From Opitutus terrae PB90-1 (GTDB taxonomy: Bacteria > Verrucomicrobiota > Verrucomicrobiia > Opitutales > Opitutaceae), in NCBI RefSeq assembly GCF_000019965.1, contig NC_010571.1, positions 3,853,001 to 3,917,000 of the forward strand: a stretch of DNA of 64,000 nt. Direction: 5' to 3'. The notes beneath the pieces are model-generated. The model was not told the DNA's origin. It was given only the letters and a program-made list of their open reading frames with translations, and ran no database searches. The position numbers and the translations under genes were made by a program. Positions 16,858 to 28,014 of this stretch are shown here, piece after piece; position 1 is the stretch's first letter, and the number at the start of each line of letters is the position of its first letter.

Positions 16858-17445
16858 ATGAAGACGATCACCGTCATCGCACGGCAGTTCGGACTCTCGC
16901 GTTCGACGCTGCTCTACTATGACCGGATCGGGCTGCTTTCGCCGAGTTATCGTACGCATGCGGAGGCGCGGCTCTACTCGGCGGCAGACGAAGCGCGGCT
17001 GGCGCGAATCGTGACCTTCCGCGAAGCAGGCATTCCGCTCGAGACGATCAAGACGATCCTGGCGGCGCCGTTGCCGGCGAAGGTGAATCGTGCGCTCGAA
17101 TCGCGGCTGCGCGAAATCCAGCAGCAGATCGATGGTTGCCGCGGCCAGCAGCGGTTCATCGTCGAGCTGCTCAAGGAGGCGGTGCTGCGCGGCGAGGGTC
17201 CGGCGCGGACGCGGGACCAGTGGGTCGAGCTGCTGCACGCCTGCGCGTTCAGCGAGGCGGACATGCAGGCGTGGCACGCGGACATGGAGCGCAAAAACCC
17301 GGCGGGGCACGCACGGTTTCTGCGGAAGATCGGGCTCTCGGCCGTGGAGATCGAACGCGTGCAGGTGCTCTCGCGCACCGCGTGGGCTCCAGCCGGTCAG
17401 CTGGCGGCGAGCGCTTCGTCGGCGAGGCCGAAACGAAGATTGTAG
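16858..17445 (+). CDS. MerR-family transcriptional regulator
   Basis: 195 residues. N-terminal winged helix-turn-helix: IARQFGLSRSTLLYYDRIGLL is close to the MerR consensus, followed by RLYSAADEARLARI. A coiled dimerisation helix (about 75-115) precedes a C-terminal domain similar to the 64-residue protein encoded just upstream. No Cys cluster for metals is seen, so the inducer is probably organic or unknown. Its last 49 bp overlap the convergent Ppx/GppA gene. An inverted repeat 17 bp upstream may be its operator. Confidence 0.82.
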   Translation: MKTITVIARQFGLSRSTLLYYDRIGLLSPSYRTHAEARLYSAADEARLARIVTFREAGIPLETIKTILAAPLPAKVNRALESRLREIQQQIDGCRGQQRFIVELLKEAVLRGEGPARTRDQWVELLHACAFSEADMQAWHADMERKNPAGHARFLRKIGLSAVEIERVQVLSRTAWAPAGQLAASASSARPKRRL

Positions 17446-18335
17446 AATGAATGGTGGTAGGAGGCGAGCCGGCCGGCGTCGGCGAGCGCGCCCAGCGTGA
17501 AGAGCGCAACGGGAAAGACGTCCGCGCGCGCGAAGGGCAGACCCGGCACGCGCTGACGATCGCCGAGCGGAAGCGCCGCCAGTTCGAACGCGAGTTCGCG
17601 CATGTGGCCGACCGCGAGGCAAGGATCGCTGGATTCGAGCGCGACTCCAGCGCGCGCCGCGAAGATCGCGCGGCACGTGGTCACTGTCCCGCCCGTGCCG
17701 ACCGCGGTGACGGGCGCGGGGAGGTTGAACCGAAAACGATCACGGAGGTTGGCTTCGACCAGCTGCCGAATGAGATCGGCGGAGTTGGTTGGGAGCGGCT
17801 TGGAGCTATCAGGTACGAGCTGCTCGGTCACGCGCACGCAACCGAGCGGCAAGCTGGCCGCCTGTTCGATTCGGCGCTCGCGGAAGGCCAGGCATTCCAG
17901 GCTGCCGCCGCCGAGATCGAAGACGTAGAAGTCACGCAGCGCCGCGAGTGCGGGATCGCAGGTGAGTCCGCGGCCGATGAGATTCGCCTCTTCGCCGCCG
18001 GAAAGGATCCGGACCGGCTGGCCGGTGGCCGCGCGGACGCGATCGCGAAACACCTGACCGTTCGCGGCGTCGCGGACTGCGCTCGTCGCGACGAGGATCG
18101 TGCGCTTCGGCGCGTGCGGTGCCGCGGCCGCGAGCAGTTCACGGATCGCGAGCAATCCACGTTGCATGCTCTCCTCGGTCAGTTCCGGCGTCGCGTGGCT
18201 GATGCCGGCGCTGATCCGCGCCTCGATCGTCTTCGCGGTGAGCGTGCGCAGCGGTCCCTCGGGAGCGCGCTCGGCGACGAGCAGCTTGATCGAGTTGCTG
18301 CCAATATCGATAACCGCGACAGGGCCGGATGCCAT
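17397..18335 (-). CDS. Ppx/GppA-family phosphatase
   Basis: 312 residues of the ASKHA fold. IDIGSNSIKLLV is the phosphate-1 motif of exopolyphosphatase/pppGpp phosphatases, SAVRDAAN and LSGGEEA follow, FDLGGGSLE is phosphate-2, and VGTGGTVTT is the adenosine-type motif. Length equals the short, catalytic-only Ppx-GppA form lacking the HD-like C-terminal domain. It hydrolyses polyphosphate or (p)ppGpp; which one cannot be decided. Its 3' end overlaps the MerR gene by 49 bp on the opposite strand. Confidence 0.85.
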   Translation of the reverse strand: MASGPVAVIDIGSNSIKLLVAERAPEGPLRTLTAKTIEARISAGISHATPELTEESMQRGLLAIRELLAAAAPHAPKRTILVATSAVRDAANGQVFRDRVRAATGQPVRILSGGEEANLIGRGLTCDPALAALRDFYVFDLGGGSLECLAFRERRIEQAASLPLGCVRVTEQLVPDSSKPLPTNSADLIRQLVEANLRDRFRFNLPAPVTAVGTGGTVTTCRAIFAARAGVALESSDPCLAVGHMRELAFELAALPLGDRQRVPGLPFARADVFPVALFTLGALADAGRLASYHHSFYNLRFGLADEALAAS

Positions 18336-19048
18336 GGTCTAGGGATGAAACACGCGAAGGGGGGAAAGGAAAGCCGCGATGATCCGGGTTCTCGACCAAG
18401 CTCAACCTCCGATCGGCACAGGGCGGACAGCCGCAACCGAACTCAATCGTCGATCCCGTTTACAGAAGGCAACGAAGGACACGAAGAATCGCAGGAAGAC
18501 CAGATGCTTCGTTCCCTTCGTTGCCTTCTGTTCAGACCAGTGGTCCGAAAATGCCTGCAGAAAAACAACACTCTCAGGGTTGGTGGCGCGACCTTTTCCC
18601 GAGACTTGCGCTCGGAAAAAGTGGCGCTGGCGCGGACAGCCGATTTGCCGAGAACCGGGATTTCAACGCGGAGGGCGCGGAGGACGCAGAGGGAAGAATC
18701 TCTCCGCGAACTCCGCGTTTCCAGCTCCTGCTACCAACATGTTGGTTTCGACGTCGCGATAGTCAGACAGAGCGACACAGATCGATTGAGCCATACTGTT
18801 AGAAGTGACGTGACTTCGGGTAGGGTGGGGCCGCTGGGCCCGCCGCTCGCCGTTCGCCGCGCGGCCAGCGGTCGCGCCCTCTCATCCCGGGCTAGCTAGC
18901 TCGTCACTTCTTCTGGCAAGTCTCGATCGATCGAATTCCGATCTGTGTTCATTTGTGGCGATCTGTGGTTAAAAAACTCTGAGGCGTTCCTCGGTTGGCC
19001 ATGCGCAGGTGCGAGGTCCCCGTGCCGCCGCGGCCGCACGCACCACCG
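18336..19048. other. 713-bp intergenic region with repeats, no gene seen
   Basis: No convincing gene on either strand. It contains an inverted-repeat unit at 18462-18531 (17-bp perfect arms), a second inverted unit at about 18665-18720 (AACGCGGAGGGCGCGGAG and CTCCGCGAACTCCGCGTT), and near the rsmI end an AT-richer stretch (TGTGTTCATTTGTGG, TGGTTAAAAAACTC). It looks like an accumulation site for small dispersed elements. Confidence 0.6.
18462..18531. repeat. inverted-repeat unit, 17-bp perfect arms
   Basis: ACAGAAGGCAACGAAGG (18462-18478) and its exact reverse complement (18515-18531) enclose 36 bp that include ACACGAAG. Same general design as the other MITE-like units in the window; no ORF inside. 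Confidence 0.6.
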
Positions 19049-19777
19049 CTACAGCGCGAAATCCGGCGGGGCGATCAGCAGGACGAACTCGCCCTTGAGA
19101 CTCGTCTTCGCGAGCCGGGCCTGCACGTCGGCGGCGCGGCCGACGAGGAACGTCTCGTGGAGTTTGGTGACTTCCTTGGCGACGCAGATCACGCGGTCGG
19201 GACCGAGCGTTGCGACGAGCTCGTCGACGGCCTTGTCGATGCGGTGGCAGCTTTCGTAGAGCGCGAGCGTGTAGTCGAAGCTGCGGTGCTTCTCGAAGAA
19301 GGCGATCCGGGCCGCCGATTTCGGCGGCAGAAATCCGACGAAGAGAAAACCGTTGCTCGGTAGTCCGCTCGCGCTGAGCACCGCGAGGAGCGCGCTGGCG
19401 CCCGGCACCGGCACAACCGGCAGTCCGCGGCGGCGGCACGCGCGCACGATCCGGAATCCCGGATCGCTCAAGGCCGGCGTGCCGGCGTCGCTCACCACGG
19501 CGATGGATTTCCCCGCGGCGAGCTCGTCGGCGAGTTTTTCCGCCATCTCGGTTTCGTTGTGCTCGTGGTAGGGCACCAGCTGGCGGTGCACGCCGAGCCG
19601 CGTGAGCATCGCGCCCGTCGTCCGCGTGTCCTCGCAGGCCACCAGATCAACGCCAGCCAGGATCGCGTGGGCGCGTTGCGTAAGGTCGGCGAGGTTGCCG
19701 ATCGGCGTCGCGACGACGTAGAGGTGGCCGGGCTGCGGCGTGAGCGAAGCGTTGGCGGGCGCTGGGGGCTCGGACAT
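19049..19777 (-). CDS. rsmI: 16S rRNA (cytidine 1402-2'-O)-methyltransferase
   Basis: 242 residues from the ATG at 19777 (an ATG 9 bp further upstream is also possible). Tetrapyrrole-methylase fold: LYVVATPIGNLADLTQRA at the N-terminus, ACEDTRTT, SDAGTPALSDPG (SAM-binding) and PVPGASALLAVLSASGL, all diagnostic of RsmI/YraL. It 2'-O-methylates C1402 of 16S rRNA. Single gene on the minus strand downstream of a repeat-rich gap. Confidence 0.9.
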   Translation of the reverse strand: MSEPPAPANASLTPQPGHLYVVATPIGNLADLTQRAHAILAGVDLVACEDTRTTGAMLTRLGVHRQLVPYHEHNETEMAEKLADELAAGKSIAVVSDAGTPALSDPGFRIVRACRRRGLPVVPVPGASALLAVLSASGLPSNGFLFVGFLPPKSAARIAFFEKHRSFDYTLALYESCHRIDKAVDELVATLGPDRVICVAKEVTKLHETFLVGRAADVQARLAKTSLKGEFVLLIAPPDFAL

Positions 19778-19947
19778 GGCGAGCATGCAAGACTCGGAGC
19801 AGCGACGCCGCAATCACGGAGCAGAGAGCTCCGGGCCTATGATTGAGACCCGCTTTAGAGCGGGGAACAAAGACCGCGCCTGTCAGAGACCGGCACCACC
19901 GTAGAGCGAGTCTGCGACTGGCGCGCGAAGCGAAAACGTCCGTCTCC

Positions 19948-20109
19948 TCAGCGACCCATGCCGCTGCCCATGCCGGGGATCTGGCCTTCCCAATCGGCCG
20001 GACGACTCCACGGAATCGACGTATCACGCGGGGCGGACATACAGCCGGCAGTCATCGCGACCAAGGCGAGAAGGACCAAGCTGAAAACGGCCTTTTTCGG
20101 GGAACTCAT
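19948..20109 (-). CDS. small lipoprotein, 53 residues
   Basis: Short gene starting MSSPKKAVFSLVLLALVAM followed by the lipobox TAGC, so the mature protein would begin at Cys23 and be only 31 residues long, with SIPWSRPADWEGQIPGMGS as its core. The start lies 7 bp after the stop of the coiled-coil membrane protein gene, with a GAAAG ribosome site, so the two form an operon. A tiny mature lipoprotein of this kind may be an envelope structural or assembly factor. Function unknown. Confidence 0.7.
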   Translation of the reverse strand: MSSPKKAVFSLVLLALVAMTAGCMSAPRDTSIPWSRPADWEGQIPGMGSGMGR

Positions 20110-20116
20110 GGATCTT

Positions 20117-20866
20117 TCAGTTCGTTAATACGGCGGAATCGCCCTTGTGCAAGACCCCACGCAAAGAATCGGGTCGCACCTGCGCGATGCACAAAAGGTT
20201 CCGGACGTCGCTGATGAGAACCTCGGCCAGGGTTTCGGTTCCGCTTTTGATCACCAGTCGCTGGCCCACCGCGGCGCCGCGGTCGCCGCCATAGTCGAGC
20301 ACCACGAACGAGTTCGCCGGTCCGACGCTCAGGACGCGGGCTGCGACGGGTGAGGCCGTGGCGAACACCGCGGTCGACGCGCCGGCGGCGCCGGGGATGG
20401 CGGCGCCGGCGTGGGCCGCGGCGAGTTGACGTTCCAGCTCGGCGATGGTGGTGCGGTAGCCCTCGATCGTCTCGGCCGGCACGATCGCCAACCGTGCGGC
20501 GGCGAGGTCACGCTCCAGTCCGGCAATATGCTGCTCCATCGCGCGGCGCATGTCGTTGCCCGCTGTGAGATCGGCCGTCGTCTGCGTGAGCTCGCGCGTG
20601 AGGCGGGCGGTATGGTCGTTGGCGGTGGCGAGCTCGGCGCGTGCCTGAGTGAGCTCGGCCTCGAGGCTGGCGATGCGCTGCGTCAGGATGACTTTCTGTC
20701 GATCAGCGCCCGCCAGGTGCGATTCGAGTTCGATTCCGCGTGCCTGCGCCGAGGCGAGGGTTGCGGAGACGTCGCGGAGCCGCCGGTCAGTGCGAAACCA
20801 CAGCGTGGCCAACACGGCGACGCCGAGCAGCGCGACCAACCAGAACGAAGCGGAGAGGCGGTTCAC
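20117..20866 (-). CDS. membrane-anchored coiled-coil protein
   Basis: 249 residues from a GTG at 20866. One N-terminal transmembrane helix (FWLVALLGVAVLATLWF), a long coiled coil (residues about 25-150, rich in ELESHLA, IASLEAEL, IAGLERDL heptads), an Ala/Gly hinge, and a C-terminal beta-rich domain (VLSVGPANSFVVLDYGGDRG) of about 75 residues resembling the small domains found after coiled coils in envelope proteins. Followed after 7 bp by a small lipoprotein gene. Probably periplasmic. Function unknown. Confidence 0.65.
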   Translation of the reverse strand: MNRLSASFWLVALLGVAVLATLWFRTDRRLRDVSATLASAQARGIELESHLAGADRQKVILTQRIASLEAELTQARAELATANDHTARLTRELTQTTADLTAGNDMRRAMEQHIAGLERDLAAARLAIVPAETIEGYRTTIAELERQLAAAHAGAAIPGAAGASTAVFATASPVAARVLSVGPANSFVVLDYGGDRGAAVGQRLVIKSGTETLAEVLISDVRNLLCIAQVRPDSLRGVLHKGDSAVLTN

Positions 20867-21240
20867 GGGCGGTTCCGCCGCAGTTTTGCGCCTCTCCCGG
20901 TGAATTGGGAAGGCGAATGTGCAGCGACTGAAGAATGGACGCGGCACGCTCGAGCGGTCGACACGGACGGCGCGCCCGTGCCGCGTTCGGCTGCCGGCGA
21001 GCGGCGGTCCCACCAGGATCCAACAAAGCTCGAGCGGCTTGCCGCCAAGCCGCTCGGTCGGCCCATGCAATGAGTAGCGGCAGGCGTCCCTACCTGCCGA
21101 GAGATTGTGCGCCACGCAGAGTCGGCGGGCACGGAGGCCTGCCGCTACGTGCAGGGTCCACGCAGTCGAGCGCGCCGGCGGCAACGCACTCTGCCGATCA
21201 AATCACGGGCGGGACGCCCGTGCCACGGGAGCGCCACGGC
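20867..21240. other. repeat-rich intergenic region
   Basis: 374 bp without a gene. A GTAGCGGCAGGCGTCCCTAC hairpin (21074-21099) and a matching inverted unit (21123-21148) face each other, and a copy of the ACGGGCGGGACGCCCGTGCC repeat lies at 21202-21227, 14 bp from the end of pgi. Confidence 0.65.
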
Positions 21241-22818
21241 TCACAGGCCGTATTTGGACTGATACCAAGGCGTCCGGGCGCGCTTCTTCACGCCGGAGCC
21301 GCGGTTCGCCGCGAGGTGCTCGAGGATTTTGAACACCAGTTCCGCCGACACGTCTGCGCCGAGTTGAGTCGCGAGCTCCTCAACGGTGACGAACGTCCCC
21401 GGCGCAGCCTGCAGCGCCGCGGTGATTTTGCGCTTGAGTGCGATCACGCCGCCGGCGGCCTTCTTGCCGGCTTCGACACCAGGTTGGTGATACGCGTTGA
21501 TCCCGATCAGCGTGGCGTAGAAACCGGTCACGCGTTCATAGAGCGCGATCAGCATGCCGAGCGTGCGCGGCGAAACATCGGGCACGGTCAGCGTGATCGA
21601 CTGCCGGCTCTTCTCGCTGAGCGCGTCGCGCGTGCCGAGATAGAAGCCCTGCAGGTAATCGCCGGCAGTCACGCCGGGTTCGACCTCGAGCGAGGTCTTG
21701 GCCTCGCGGTCCTTCAGTACCTCGATGAACGTCACGAAGAAGTTGTTCACGCCTTCGCGGAGCTGCTGTACGTAGGCGTGCTGGTCGGTCGAACCCTTGT
21801 TGCCGTAGACGGCGATGCCCTGGTTCACCACGCGGCCCTGCAGGTCGAGCTCCTTGCCGAGCGATTCCATCACGAGCTGCTGCAGGTAACGCGAGAACAG
21901 TAGCAGCCGGTCCTTGTAGGGCAGCACCACCATGTCCTTCGCGCCGCGACCATCGGTGGCGAAATACCACATCAGCGCGAGCAACGCGGCGGGGTTCTGT
22001 GCGGTCGTGGGGAAACGCGTGACGACGTCCATCGCCGCGGCGCCGTCGAGCATGCCTTGGATATCGATGCCCTGCAGCGCGGCGGGCAACAGGCCGACGG
22101 CGCTGAGCTCGCTCGTGCGACCGCCGACCCAGTCCCACATCGCGAACCGCGCCAGCCAGCCTTCGCTCTGCGCGGTCTGGTCGAGCTTGGAACCGACGCC
22201 CGTGACCGCGACGAACTGCTTGGGATAGTCGAGCCCCGCGGCCTTGAACGCGGCGATCGCCTCGAGCATGCCGTTGCGCGTCTCGGCCGTGCCGCCCGAT
22301 TTCGAGATCACGACGACGATCGTCTTCGCGAGCTGGTTGCGCAGCTCGTCGAGCACGTAGTCGATGCCATCCGGATCGGTGTTGTCGAAGAAGTGGACGG
22401 CGAGCTTGTCCTTGCGCGGCCGGCCGAGCGCGTGCGCCACGAGTTGTGGTCCAAGCGCGGATCCGCCGATGCCGATAACGAGGAGATTTTTGAATTTGCC
22501 CTTCGGCCCGGCGACTTCGCCGGAATGGACCCTGGCGGCGAACTCCTTGATCGCGGTGAGGGTCGACGAGATTTCGTTGGCGAGTTCCGGCGTCGGCGCG
22601 AGGTGTGGCGCGCGGAGCCAGTAGTGACCGACCATCCGCTTCTCGTCGGGGTTCGCGATGGCGCCGGCCTCGAGCGCGTTCATCGCGGCGAACGCTTCCT
22701 GCATCCGCGGCTCCATCGCCGTGAAGAAATCGTCCGCGAAAGGCATCCGGCTGATGTCGAGCGAGACGCCTAGGTCTGCGTTGTGATAAAAATGGGTTTT
22801 GAAGCGAGTCCAGGTCAT
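21241..22818 (-). CDS. pgi: glucose-6-phosphate isomerase
   Basis: 525 residues from the ATG at 22818. Interconverts glucose-6-phosphate and fructose-6-phosphate in glycolysis. SIS-fold motifs are plain: [13 protein letters not shown] and [13 protein letters not shown] for phosphate binding, and [16 protein letters not shown] near the C-terminus with the catalytic Lys. The C-terminal 60 residues form a winged-helix-like extension ([20 protein letters not shown]). Monocistronic on the minus strand, followed by repeats. Confidence 0.92.
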   Translation of the reverse strand: MTWTRFKTHFYHNADLGVSLDISRMPFADDFFTAMEPRMQEAFAAMNALEAGAIANPDEKRMVGHYWLRAPHLAPTPELANEISSTLTAIKEFAARVHSGEVAGPKGKFKNLLVIGIGGSALGPQLVAHALGRPRKDKLAVHFFDNTDPDGIDYVLDELRNQLAKTIVVVISKSGGTAETRNGMLEAIAAFKAAGLDYPKQFVAVTGVGSKLDQTAQSEGWLARFAMWDWVGGRTSELSAVGLLPAALQGIDIQGMLDGAAAMDVVTRFPTTAQNPAALLALMWYFATDGRGAKDMVVLPYKDRLLLFSRYLQQLVMESLGKELDLQGRVVNQGIAVYGNKGSTDQHAYVQQLREGVNNFFVTFIEVLKDREAKTSLEVEPGVTAGDYLQGFYLGTRDALSEKSRQSITLTVPDVSPRTLGMLIALYERVTGFYATLIGINAYHQPGVEAGKKAAGGVIALKRKITAALQAAPGTFVTVEELATQLGADVSAELVFKILEHLAANRGSGVKKRARTPWYQSKYGL

Positions 22819-23035
22819 GGCGGTGAAAAGATGGGAGTAGCAGGCGAAGCGCCAAGGACGAAGCCGAAAAAGCCGCCGGGGGGCAAGGTGCCGCGGGGCG
22901 GGGGACGCCTCCCGAGCCGCGCCACCGCCGGCCATGCGGCTGGAGCCAACCTGCGGCCGGCGCATCATCTCTTGCTTTGCATCGGCTGGTCGGCATCCTG
23001 CCCGGCAGTCGTCCGCGCTGCTGCGACGCTGCCCC

Positions 23036-23686
23036 ATGCCTCACGATTTTTCGGGATTCATCCACTCGGTGTTGGAGCAGATCGAGCTCAGCCCGACCGG
23101 TGAGCTGCCGTTGACGCCGGCCTATCAGGATGCGCTGAAACAGCTCTATGCGAGCCGGCAGGTGTTCGCGCATGCCGATCACAAGGGCGGGCACGTGACG
23201 GCGCGGTCGCTGGCGCGCCTGCCGGTGTTTTGTGCCAACAATCTGGCTGCGTTCGTTGCGGGCGAGATCGCGGCGGAGGCCCTGGAATCGAATGCGAGCA
23301 TCTTTGACCGCTATGTGCAGTCGTTGCCGGCCGCGATTCGATCAGTGGCGGAGAGCCGCCGGGTCCTGGCGATTGGCAAACCGATTCACCACCGACCCAA
23401 ACACGACGGGGTGATCGTGCATGATCCGCTGCACACGGTGTTCCTTGTGCCGGGCGCCGGACCGCATCCGGGACTGCCGGGAAATTATCTGTATGGCGCC
23501 GTGTACCATGCCGGGGTGGACGAGTCCACCGGCGCCTGGCGGGTCGAGGTGCGCGATTCTGACCGCGGCCTCGCCGCGGCGAACGTGCCGGCGAAGGCGG
23601 ATGCGATGACGATGCTACAGGACGTCCTGGCGAGCGCGCCGTTTCATCTCGAGGAGCTGGAGGCGTTCGGGCTCACGATAACGTGA
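23036..23686 (+). CDS. hypothetical protein, 216 residues
   Basis: Not recognised. Soluble, no signal peptide or membrane helix. Conserved-looking parts are [14 protein letters not shown] (about 45-58), [20 protein letters not shown] (about 120-139) with a His cluster, and [14 protein letters not shown]. The His-rich middle hints at metal binding but no known site is seen. ATG at 23036. It is divergent from pgi and convergent with ilvD. Confidence 0.6.
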   Translation: MPHDFSGFIHSVLEQIELSPTGELPLTPAYQDALKQLYASRQVFAHADHKGGHVTARSLARLPVFCANNLAAFVAGEIAAEALESNASIFDRYVQSLPAAIRSVAESRRVLAIGKPIHHRPKHDGVIVHDPLHTVFLVPGAGPHPGLPGNYLYGAVYHAGVDESTGAWRVEVRDSDRGLAAANVPAKADAMTMLQDVLASAPFHLEELEAFGLTIT

Positions 23687-23836
23687 AGCGGCGCAGTGCG
23701 TGTGCCAGTCGATGTCGGCGGCCCGTGGGCGTAAGCGTTCTCTCACGGTTGCGCGCTCGAACCGCCCGAGCCGAAGAGATGCTCGAGAACGCAGGAACGA
23801 CGAGCCGATCGGGGCTGACGGGTGCGCTGGCGGCCG

Positions 23837-25561
<1,725 letters not shown>

Positions 25562-25873
25562 GCGGGTGGAAGGGGAAAAGCTCAACAGACCAAACACGCC
25601 GGAGCGGCGCAAGCGGGAATCGGGGAGGCGGCATGCGGGCGGTCGCACGGACGCCTCGCCCGCGGACGGCACAGCGCGCTGCGGCAAACATGGGCGAGAC
25701 GCCCATGCCACGCCGCGGGCAAGAGGCCTGCGCCACGACGAACCGATTGGTCCGACCCGGAGCGCAGCCAGCAGCGGGGGCTGACTGACGAGGGATGCCG
25801 CCAAACGGCCCAGACCGTTTTCGTGGTTGCGTGGGCTGCGAGGCGCCGCATTCACTCGTCGCGATTTTCCTGC
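25562..25873. other. intergenic region with dispersed hairpin repeats
   Basis: 312 bp between divergent ilvD and scpB. Contains the ACATGGGCGAGACGCCCATG repeat (25687-25711) and directly after it a second related hairpin, GCGGGCAAGAGGCCTGCGCC. No gene seen. Confidence 0.6.
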
Positions 25874-26830
25874 ATGGCCTTCAACCTGAAAAAAGTGCTC
25901 AAGGCACTGCTCTTCTCGTCGAGTCACCCGCTCGCGATCAAGGACATCCAAGCCGCCTTCACCCGGTTTCACGACACGGCGGCGCTCGAGCACGCGGCGG
26001 CGAGCGAGGAATCGACCGAGCCGGGCGAGTCGCCATCGCCGGCGGTGGAGGCTGAAACGCCGAAGGCGGAAGCGGAGCCGGCAGCCGGGACCGAGGGCAA
26101 CGGCGAGGCGCCGGCCGCGGGCGAACCGGCCGAAGTGTTTGCGGAGACGCCGGCTGATCCGGAGCTCTACGCCGAAGTGCCCTCGCTGATCACGGCCACG
26201 CAGATTCGCGAGGCGATGGACCAGATCGCGGCCGAGTTGAAGGCGGCGGACGAAGGCTTGTTGCTGATCGAGGGCAGCACCGGTTACCGGCTCGTCACGC
26301 ATCCGCGGTTTGCGCGCTGGGTGCGGATCCTGCGTTCGGAACCGCCGCCGGTGAAATTGAGCCAGTCCTCCATCGAGACGCTGGCGATTGTGGCGTATCG
26401 CCAACCCGTCACGCGCGGCGAGATCGAGACCATTCGCGGCGTGTCGGCGGAGGCCGGCGTCAACAAGCTGCTCGAGCGCGAACTGATCTACATCGTTGGT
26501 CGCGCCGACCTGCCGGGCCGGCCGATCCAATATGGCACCACGGACAAGTTCCTCGAGTTTGTCGGCGTGAAGTCGCTCGACGAACTGCCGGCGTCCGACG
26601 TGCTGTCGTCGCGGCAGATCGACGAGTGGCTCAAGACCGCGATGAATCCTCCCTCGCTGGGCGACACGGACATGGGACTGGCGAATGAGGAACTGCCGCT
26701 CGAAGGGGCAGCCGCCGGCGAACCGGCCGCGGAGAGTGCAGGCGAGACCACGGCGAACGCCGATGAGCCGGCCGCGAGCGCACCGGCTGCGCCGTCGGAA
26801 TCCAGCGAAGAAAAACCGAACCCCGCCTGA
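25874..26830 (+). CDS. scpB: segregation and condensation protein B
   Basis: 318 residues. Regulatory winged-helix subunit of the SMC-ScpA-ScpB condensin. N-terminal LKKVLKALLFSSSHPL and second winged helix SIETLAIVAYRQPVTRGEIE with GRPIQYGTTDKFLEFVGV are typical. Two unusual parts: an acidic Ala/Glu/Pro insertion (about residues 40-105) inside the first winged helix and a similar low-complexity C-terminal tail (about 270-318). The stop is 2 bp before the pheA start, so the two are co-transcribed. Confidence 0.87.
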   Translation: MAFNLKKVLKALLFSSSHPLAIKDIQAAFTRFHDTAALEHAAASEESTEPGESPSPAVEAETPKAEAEPAAGTEGNGEAPAAGEPAEVFAETPADPELYAEVPSLITATQIREAMDQIAAELKAADEGLLLIEGSTGYRLVTHPRFARWVRILRSEPPPVKLSQSSIETLAIVAYRQPVTRGEIETIRGVSAEAGVNKLLERELIYIVGRADLPGRPIQYGTTDKFLEFVGVKSLDELPASDVLSSRQIDEWLKTAMNPPSLGDTDMGLANEELPLEGAAAGEPAAESAGETTANADEPAASAPAAPSESSEEKPNPA

Positions 26831-26832
26831 CC

Positions 26833-27915
26833 ATGGACCTGAACGCCATTCGCGAAAAGATCGACGCGCTCGACCGGGAGATGGTGGCGGTGCTGAACGA
26901 GCGGCTGAAGCTCGCGGCCGAGATCGGGAAGTTGAAGCGCAGCCAGGGCGGACAGATTTACGTGGCCGAGCGCGAGGAGGCGGTGTTGCGCAAGGTGATC
27001 GAGCAGAACCAGGGCCCGATCAAGAACGAGGCGCTGCGCGCGATCTATCGCGAGATCATGTCGGCGGCGATCGCGCTGGAGAAGCCGCTGCTGATTGCTT
27101 ATCTCGGGCCGGAAGCGACGAACACGCATCAGGCGGCGATGAAAAAGTTCGGGGCCAGCGTGGACTACCACGCGATGGCGACGATCAGCGACATCTTCAC
27201 CGCGGTGGAGAAGGGGGAGTCGGACTACGGTGTGATCCCGATCGAGAACTCCACCGAAGGTTCGGTGCGCGACGCGCTCGACCTGTTCGTCGAATCCGAT
27301 CTGAAGATCGTGGCGCAGATCTATCTGGAGATTTCGCACCACCTGATCTCGAACTCGCCGCTGGAAGCGATCGAACGGGTGTATTCGAAGGATCAGGCGC
27401 TCGCGCAGTGCCGGCACTGGCTGCAGCGGCACCTGCCGCACGCGCAGCTGATCGAGGCGAGCAGCACCGCGCGCGCCGTGCAGATCGCGAAGGAGGAGCC
27501 CGGCGCGGCGGCGGTGGCGGGCGAACTCGCTGCGACCGCGCATGGCGTGCCGATCGTCGCCAAGAACATCCAGGACAAGGCCGACAACACGACGCGATTC
27601 TTCGTCGTCGGCCGGAAACCGTCGGGCCGTTCCACGGGCGACGGCAAGGACATGACCAGTTTCGTGATCTCGCTGGGCGATCAGGCGTCGGCGAATCCGG
27701 GCGCGTTGTTGAAGATGCTGATGCCGATGGCTGAGCGGGGGATCAATCTTTCGAAGATCGAATCCCGGCCGAGCAAGAAACGGCCGTGGGATTATTATTT
27801 CTTCGTCGACGTGACGGGGCATTTCGAGGACCCGAAGATGAAGGAAGCCCTGGCCGACCTGCAGCGCTTTTGTCCGCTGGTCAAGTGGCTGGGCAGCTAT
27901 CCGGCGATGAGCTGA
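26833..27915 (+). CDS. pheA: bifunctional chorismate mutase / prephenate dehydratase
   Basis: 360 residues. Chorismate mutase type II helices (IREKIDALDREMVAVLNERL, residues 5-90), then prephenate dehydratase (LGPEATNTHQAA, GVIPIENSTEG, NTTRFFVVG with the conserved TRF) and a C-terminal ACT domain (FVISLGDQ, LSKIESRPSKK with the ESRP phenylalanine-binding motif). It makes phenylpyruvate and should be feedback-inhibited by phenylalanine. Second gene of the scpB-pheA pair. Confidence 0.93.
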   Translation: MDLNAIREKIDALDREMVAVLNERLKLAAEIGKLKRSQGGQIYVAEREEAVLRKVIEQNQGPIKNEALRAIYREIMSAAIALEKPLLIAYLGPEATNTHQAAMKKFGASVDYHAMATISDIFTAVEKGESDYGVIPIENSTEGSVRDALDLFVESDLKIVAQIYLEISHHLISNSPLEAIERVYSKDQALAQCRHWLQRHLPHAQLIEASSTARAVQIAKEEPGAAAVAGELAATAHGVPIVAKNIQDKADNTTRFFVVGRKPSGRSTGDGKDMTSFVISLGDQASANPGALLKMLMPMAERGINLSKIESRPSKKRPWDYYFFVDVTGHFEDPKMKEALADLQRFCPLVKWLGSYPAMS

Positions 27916-28014
27916 GAACTGGGCGGGCGCGGCGTGCTGCGCCCCCGGCGTGCGCCTCGTGAACCGCCGCAGGACCGTGCTCGGCAAGCCGGCAGAGCCG
28001 GTGCGCGGTCGTAC

